Source: F23-B02 sp963625655
Lineage (GTDB): Bacteria > Bacillota > Clostridia > Oscillospirales > Oscillospiraceae
Assembly (NCBI GenBank): GCA_963625655.1
Contig: CAVFTS010000032.1
Span: 1-16,523, forward strand
DNA: 16,523 nt
Direction: 5' to 3'
The position numbers were made by a program, and so were the translations under genes. Shown here one piece after another: positions 14,485 through 16,523 of the stretch (within the stretch, counting starts at the first letter, position 1; each line of letters starts with the position of its first letter). Below the pieces are notes generated by a model, which was not told the origin of the DNA, did not search any database, and saw only the letters and a list, made by a program, of their open reading frames with translations.

Positions 14485-15204
14485 CTATGTGTTGTAGTAA
14501 GTCGTCGAGAAATTCATATATGATGCCACGAGTATCGCCGCAATTTTCATCTGATAGTCCCCGCTTGCAAGCTTTTCAGCCTCGGCAGGGTTGGATAGGA
14601 ATCCGCATTCCACCAGCACGCCGGGGCAGTTAATGCTCCTCGTCAAAAGCAACTCCTGCGGAGCGGGTCTGAACACTCTGCGATTCTCCGGATCAAGCTG
14701 CGACACGAGCAGGCTCTGCACGCACTCGGCAAGGTTCCTGCTCCCGTCCGTGTCGGCGTACATGACCTCTGCGCCCTTCACGAGCTCATTTGGGTATTCG
14801 TTCTGATGAACGCTTATAAGGACAGCGTTCTCGGTCGAATTGACAAGCCTCGCTCTCGAAACAAGGTTTTCATGCTCGCTGTATCCGGTGCTTTCACCGG
14901 ACACGGCGTCCGCTTCCACGGTTTTTACATATCTTACGCCGAGGAAATCCGCAATACACACCATTTTATCGGAAATAGCAAGGTTTATGTCGCTTTCCTT
15001 CACGCCGCTTTCCGACACTGCACCGCCATCGATACCCCCATGACCGGGGTCTATCACAAGCGTCGCAGTTGCATTTCCGAGTACGGCGGTTTCGGCGGTA
15101 TCATTTTTGTCGCAGCCGACAAGAAGTATTATAATTGCTGCGGTCAATACTGCTAAAACGGCGATTATCAGAATCAGTTTTTTGAGTTTTACGGTTATAA
15201 ACAC
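14485..15204 (-). CDS. cwlD: N-acetylmuramoyl-L-alanine amidase, CwlD-like
   Basis: An amidase_3 zinc enzyme that removes stem peptides from muramic acid. CwlD does this in the spore cortex, making the muramic-delta-lactam recognised by germination enzymes. Numbering from GTG 15204 (239 aa), residues 8-30 form a signal helix ending in LLVGC, a good lipobox with C31, so it may be a lipoprotein. H55 (DPGHGGIDGGA), E70 (VKESDIN) and H133 (SVHQNEY) are the zinc ligands and E199 (LVECGFLSN) the catalytic glutamate. A TGYSE segment and the small size suit CwlD over vegetative amidases. An upstream in-frame GTG at 15213 overlaps the ribosome site GGGGTGAT, so 15204 is preferred. It follows the aminotransferase and precedes radA by 8 nt. 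CwlD assignment is inference; amidase is certain. Confidence 0.88.
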   Translation of the reverse strand: MFITVKLKKLILIIAVLAVLTAAIIILLVGCDKNDTAETAVLGNATATLVIDPGHGGIDGGAVSESGVKESDINLAISDKMVCIADFLGVRYVKTVEADAVSGESTGYSEHENLVSRARLVNSTENAVLISVHQNEYPNELVKGAEVMYADTDGSRNLAECVQSLLVSQLDPENRRVFRPAPQELLLTRSINCPGVLVECGFLSNPAEAEKLASGDYQMKIAAILVASYMNFSTTYYNT

Positions 15205-15208
15205 TACT

Positions 15209-15245
15209 ATCACCCCATTTAAAGCTATGTTTAATATGGGGTGAT
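15209..15245 (-). promoter_or_regulatory. Palindrome that would sequester the cwlD-like ribosome binding site
   Basis: On the minus strand ATCACCCCAT (15245-15236) pairs perfectly with ATGGGGTGAT (15218-15209), and TTAA pairs with TTAA inside it after one bulged A. The 3' arm contains the whole Shine-Dalgarno sequence GGGGTGAT of the amidase gene. The 5' arm begins 7 nt after the aminotransferase stop. No U-run follows, so it is not a terminator. It could act as a translational brake or, as DNA, as an operator. Confidence 0.6.
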
Positions 15246-15252
15246 TATTTCT

Positions 15253-16443
15253 TTATTGCGCAAGAAACTTTTCGAGCCTGTCAAGCGCCTCTTTGATATT
15301 GTCCATCGAGGCCGCATACGACCAGCGGATAAAGTTCTTCATACCGAAGCCGGAGCAAGGAACCGTTGCAACGTATGCGCTTTCAAGGAAAGCGACCGCA
15401 AAATCGTCGTCATTCGTTATTAGCTTACCGCCGAGGGTGCGTCCGATGAGCTTTTCAATGTTCATCATAACATAAAATGCACCGTTCGGCCTGATGCAGC
15501 TGACACCCGGAATGGAGTTCATGCGCTGTACAATATAGTCTCTGCGCTCCTCAAATGCTTTGCACATTACCTCACAGCTCTGCTGCGGTCCGTTTATCGC
15601 TTCGACCGCCGCCCACTGGCTTATGGTCGAGGGAGCGCCCGTTGAATGACTGAGGTAGTTGGACATTATCTTTGCAAGCTGCTTGTTTGCGGCACAGTAG
15701 CCTATGCGCCAGCCGGTCATTGCATACGACTTGGAAACGCCGTTTATAAGAAGGCAGCGCTCTTTGACCTCGTCACCGAGGCTGGCGATGCTTGTAAACT
15801 CTATTCCGTCATAAATGAGCTTGTAGTATATCTCGTCCGCAAGGATGTACAGATCATGCTTTACGCAGACTTCCGCAATGCTTTTAAGCTCATCCTTTGA
15901 ATAGATCATACCTGTGGGATTCGAGGGGTTGTTGAGCATGAGGCACTTGGTCTTATCGGTTATTGCGGCTTCGATTTGGGAAGCCGTGACTTTAAAACCA
16001 CTGTCCTCCCCCGCCGTTACAATCACCGGAACGCCGCCGGTCATTTTGACCATCTCGTAATAGCTGACCCAAAACGGTGCGGGAATGATTATTTCGTCGC
16101 CGGGGTTGGTTATTGCTGCAAGTGCAATGTAAACGCTGTGCTTTGCCCCGCTTGCGACCACAATCTGCGTATAGTCATATGAAAGCCCGCAGTCATCCTG
16201 AAGCTGCTTTGCTATTGCCTTGCGCAGTGCGGGTATTCCCGCTGCCGGAGTATACTTTGTCTTTCCGTCGCATATGGCGGCAATTGCAGCCATATTTATA
16301 TTGTCCGGCGTGTCGAAATCAGGTTCTCCTGTTCCGAAGCGTATAACGTCATAGCCGTCCTCCTTCATTTGCCTTGCAAGCGAATCAACGGCAAGAGTTG
16401 TGGACGCACGGACGCTCTCTGCGATTTTTGATACAGCTTTCAC
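15253..16443 (-). CDS. aspB: Aspartate aminotransferase-like class I PLP aminotransferase
   Basis: Transfers the amino group between aspartate and 2-oxoglutarate, if the specificity matches its closest family (AspB/AspC subgroup I-gamma). From GTG 16443 it is 396 aa, the normal length. With that numbering GTGEPDFDTP is at 37-46, NNPSNPTG at 171-178, ADEIYYKL at about 202-209 and the PLP lysine is K238 in NGVSKSYAMTGWRIGY. RWSYA near the C terminus carries the carboxylate-binding arginine. ATG 16452 abuts its AGGAG with no spacer, while GTG 16443 has a 9-nt spacer and gives a start that aligns with B. subtilis AspB, so GTG is preferred. It heads the leftward operon with the amidase, radA and the DUF6873-type gene. 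Substrate specificity is not proven. Confidence 0.9.
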   Translation of the reverse strand: MKAVSKIAESVRASTTLAVDSLARQMKEDGYDVIRFGTGEPDFDTPDNINMAAIAAICDGKTKYTPAAGIPALRKAIAKQLQDDCGLSYDYTQIVVASGAKHSVYIALAAITNPGDEIIIPAPFWVSYYEMVKMTGGVPVIVTAGEDSGFKVTASQIEAAITDKTKCLMLNNPSNPTGMIYSKDELKSIAEVCVKHDLYILADEIYYKLIYDGIEFTSIASLGDEVKERCLLINGVSKSYAMTGWRIGYCAANKQLAKIMSNYLSHSTGAPSTISQWAAVEAINGPQQSCEVMCKAFEERRDYIVQRMNSIPGVSCIRPNGAFYVMMNIEKLIGRTLGGKLITNDDDFAVAFLESAYVATVPCSGFGMKNFIRWSYAASMDNIKEALDRLEKFLAQ

Positions 16444-16457
16444 TTTACTCATCTCCT
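16441..16457 (-). promoter_or_regulatory. Ribosome binding site that argues for a GTG start of aspB
   Basis: On the minus strand AGGAG (16457-16453) touches ATG (16452-16450) directly, too close for initiation. GTG (16443-16441), in the same frame, lies 9 nt away. The choice changes the protein by three residues. Confidence 0.6.
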
Positions 16458-16473
16458 ATTACTTAATTTATAT

Positions 16474-16502
16474 ATTATAATATTATATGTTTTTCATTTC
16501 AA
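16474..16502 (-). promoter_or_regulatory. Sigma-A promoter of the aspB-cwlD-radA operon
   Basis: On the minus strand TTGAAA (16502-16497), a 17-nt spacer and TATAAT (16479-16474) precede the gene, with a start near 16467. It is the best promoter match in the right part of the window. Confidence 0.75.
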
Positions 16503-16503
16503 G

Positions 16504-16523
16504 AAAAAAATGCGGGCCTTGCC
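16504..16523 (-). terminator. Right half of a probable terminator cut by the window edge
   Basis: On the minus strand the GC-rich GGCAAGGCCCGCA (16523-16511) runs straight into seven T (16510-16504). This is the form of the 3' arm and U-run of an intrinsic terminator whose 5' arm would lie outside. It would end a minus-strand gene to the right and make the aspB promoter the start of a separate unit. Confidence 0.4.

Overview
The window looks like a chromosomal segment of a spore-forming member of the Clostridia, most likely Oscillospirales/Ruminococcaceae-like. The evidence is three sporulation-type genes (yunB, a cotJA-cotJB fusion, cotJC) plus a CwlD-like amidase, an inferred PPi-dependent phosphofructokinase, a class II aldolase, moderate GC with AT-rich intergenic regions, strong AGGAGG-type ribosome binding sites and several GTG/TTG starts. 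The genus cannot be fixed from the sequence. I see no phage, insertion sequence, CRISPR array, tRNA or rRNA gene.

Layout. (1) 1-191 is a run of hairpins, ending in what may be the leader of a minus-strand gene beyond the left edge. (2) rnpB (RNase P RNA) lies on the minus strand at 195-535, with its own sigma-A promoter. (3) A divergent plus-strand operon follows: murD, a methionine gamma-lyase-family PLP protein, yunB and ligA (666-5923), with gaps of 2, 28 and 2 nt and a strong terminator. (4) A plus-strand spore-coat pair, cotJA-cotJB (fused) and cotJC (6018-7054), ends at a bidirectional terminator shared with pfp. (5) pfp (minus) and fba (plus) are divergent glycolytic genes sharing one AT-rich promoter region at about 8390-8425. 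(6) Downstream of fba, probably on the same transcript, is a membrane protein recognisable as a degenerate Zn/Cd/Pb-type P1B ATPase that has lost the actuator domain and the catalytic motifs (9446-11077). (7) A minus-strand block runs leftward from the right edge: aspartate aminotransferase-like gene, CwlD-like amidase, radA, a DUF6873-type (GME-fold) protein, then, after a 218-nt gap with a perfect 18-bp palindrome and CCCTAAAC repeats, a XerC/XerD-type tyrosine recombinase.

How the genes work together. Most are housekeeping: cell-wall precursor synthesis (murD), replication and repair (ligA, radA, xer), RNA processing (rnpB), glycolysis (pfp, fba) and amino-acid metabolism. Sporulation functions are mixed in: yunB inside the murD-ligA operon, the cotJ genes, and the CwlD-like cortex amidase inside the aspB-radA block. 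The least ordinary items are the P1B-ATPase-like pseudoenzyme, the CotJA-CotJB fusion, an intergenic palindrome that would sequester the ribosome binding site of the CwlD-like gene, and the repeat/palindrome region upstream of xer.
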